In this document: positions 63,601 to 64,000 of the stretch, piece after piece | Layout: each line of letters opens with the position of its first letter | Position numbering within the stretch: the stretch's first letter is position 1 | NCBI RefSeq assembly: GCF_002943105.1 | Contig: NZ_PTPZ01000008.1 | Coordinates: 1 to 64,000, forward strand | Source of the DNA: Cloacibacterium normanense | GTDB lineage: Bacteria > Bacteroidota > Bacteroidia > Flavobacteriales > Weeksellaceae | Reading direction: 5' to 3' | Length of the DNA stretch: 64,000 bases | Notes under the pieces: generated by a model | The model's database searches: none | What the model saw: only the letters and a program-made list of their open reading frames with translations | What the model was told of the DNA's origin: nothing | Translations under genes and position numbers: made by a program

Positions 63601-64000
63601 CTAAAGCGGTTCAAAAAGTTATGGGACAAGAAATGGTTCAAGTTTTTGACGGCGAGAAAGGGTATATGATGCAAGCTGGTCAGAGAATGGATTTACCAGC
63701 TCCTGCAATTGAAGAAGCAAAGAAAAAAAGACTATTCGAAGTGCTTTCTTACAATGCGGCAGATTTCAAAACAGTAGAAAAAGTAACGGAAGAAGGTAAA
63801 GAATTATACCTTTTAGCTGGTGCTGGTAAAAAATTATATTTTGATACCAAAACCAATTTATTGGTGAAAAGCACTTCTGACAAAGGAGATATGGTTATTC
63901 TAGATTACATGGAAGTAGACGGAATTAAGTTTCCTAAAAATATCAAATTAGCCATGATGGGACAAAACATGGAAATGACCAATAATCAAGTTATCGTTAA
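60615..64000 (+). CDS. M16 family zinc metallopeptidase (partial at window edge)
   Basis: This open frame starts at ATG 60615 and runs past the right edge, with 1128 whole codons in the window. A signal peptide of about 21 residues (ending AFAQ) is followed by an M16 domain with the inverted zinc motif HFMEH (His74, Glu77, His78) and the downstream Glu in KERGVVLEELRLG. A second M16-like half without the motif comes next, including a GGGARGSL segment. After an Ala/Pro linker near codon 935, QQVIDNYAAALGGKSKLEAV starts a separate domain like those of LolA/outer-membrane lipoprotein-type proteins. It is probably periplasmic. Confidence 0.9.
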   Translation, partial: MRKQFLSFVLSFFLIANAFAQNIPLDPSVRTGTLSNGMKYYIKKNVKPEKKVEFRLAINAGSINEDDDQRGLAHFMEHMNFNGTKNFPENKLVDFLQSIGIKFGQHLNAYTSFDETVYMLPVPLDKPGNLDSGLKVMEDWAFNALLTDKEIEKERGVVLEELRLGLGADKRMLDQYLPKLAYNSRYADRLPIGKKEILQNFKPDALRRFHKDWYRPDLMALVVVGDVNVDEMEQKIKANFSKYQNPANARKRVDYDMPNHKETLISIATDADATSSSAQFYIKDDGPAKPDVTVNDYQKSIVEQLAATIVNNRLQELTNSEKPPFIFGYVSHSNFLRTKDAFQAYAMTKEGEQKNALKVLLEEVERAKRFGFSQNELDRAKSETLSNLEKSYNNRDKTESARLVMEYVRNFLNQEPIPGIEWEYELHKQYLPSVTLDQVNNILKNYIKDDSRVIVVTGPKKENAVLPTDAQLLAIVDDVKNAQLKPYEDKAAIKTLVEPFKSNGKIVKTEADAKLGTTTFTLSNGAKVTYKKTDFKEDEIVFSAISLGGSSLISNEDIEKTQWAFPALSESGFNKYSKNDIAKFLSGKQVSVMPYVGGISTGFNGNSTKKDFETLFQMIYGYFTNLNYDEASYNSYKAKQQGFLDNLLANPQTYFQSEVQKYLNQKNPRFFGILPDAKAWEKTSYKLAYDIYKKSVANAGNFHFYFVGNVDENQIKQLSEQYLASLPSTQKSETYKDLGYRPLFTSTEKVIKKGKDPKSMVMIRFSGETKYNEQEDLAMRALGEVATIKIIEKLREDEGGIYGGGARGSLNKVPYGSYNFSINFPCGPENAEKLTKIALAELQKMIDNGPEQKDLDKFKEGEANDDVTNMKDNNYWLQNITSYQTQGGDKYSVLNYLTKVKALTVKDLQAVGKKYLTDKNRMVFTLMPEVETPKTEAPKAAVSANVTAQQVIDNYAAALGGKSKLEAVKTVKTLSTIKVMGMEMEATTLEMAPNKSKAVQKVMGQEMVQVFDGEKGYMMQAGQRMDLPAPAIEEAKKKRLFEVLSYNAADFKTVEKVTEEGKELYLLAGAGKKLYFDTKTNLLVKSTSDKGDMVILDYMEVDGIKFPKNIKLAMMGQNMEMTNNQVIV

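Overview
The window looks like chromosome of a flavobacterium of the Weeksellaceae type (Chryseobacterium/Cloacibacterium-like). This rests on the very AT-rich sequence, A-rich gene starts without Shine-Dalgarno sites, repeated TAnnTTTG -7 promoter boxes, secreted proteins ending in type IX secretion (T9SS) sorting domains, and flavobacterial families such as IPExxxVDY and paired DUF3857 proteins. The genus is an inference. No rRNA, tRNA, CRISPR array or prophage was seen. The only sign of a transposon is the tip of an IS3-like element at the left edge.

Layout. 0-3 kb (minus): IS remnant, coaE, an MBL-fold hydrolase, ruvB. 3-7 kb (plus): hutI, hutG and an aldehyde dehydrogenase. 7-11 kb (minus): a tightly packed run acpP-fabF-rnc-IPExxxVDY-pyk. 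11-16 kb (plus): folE, a tiny Cys-Cys-Cys leader ORF, cysS, and a large malQ with starch-binding domains. 16-25 kb (plus): a Tyr/Asn-rich secreted protein, a glycosyltransferase, a Spy-like protein, two DUF3857 proteins (one with a lost catalytic Cys) and hutH. 25-33 kb (minus): a block of small exported proteins, many unrecognised, with two T9SS cargo proteins, a pair of paralogues and one gene broken by two compensating homopolymer shifts. 33-37 kb: a LytS/LytTR two-component pair. 37-41 kb (minus): ygiD-like dioxygenase, YceI, and a putative DNA-repair pair (TIGR03915/TIGR03916 type). 41-46 kb: an XRE/ImmA-like regulator divergent from the glyoxylate shunt genes aceB-aceA, with a 14-bp perfect palindrome between them. 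46-54 kb: GH31 glucosidase, queD, lpxH-like, a LuxE-like acyltransferase, a PD-(D/E)XK-like protein and a T9SS alpha-amylase. 54-56 kb (minus): pfkA-gapA. 56-64 kb (plus): a small His/Cys protein with a TonB receptor, trigger factor, and an M16 peptidase cut by the right edge.

How the genes fit together. The window combines central carbon metabolism (pyk, gapA, pfkA, aceBA), starch/maltose breakdown (secreted GH13, exported GH31, MalQ), histidine breakdown (hutH, hutI, hutG; hutU is not here), fatty-acid synthesis, and a sizeable set of exported proteins.

Most notable. (1) A 20-codon ORF ending in three Cys codons directly before the stop lies just upstream of cysS and looks like a cysteine-sensing leader peptide. 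(2) Several families of short dispersed repeats, including a roughly 160-bp imperfect palindrome with a compensatory base change, heptanucleotide arrays, and TGTCA...TGAGC elements, lie between genes and also inside the reading frames of coaE, hutI, cysS and the LuxE-like gene.
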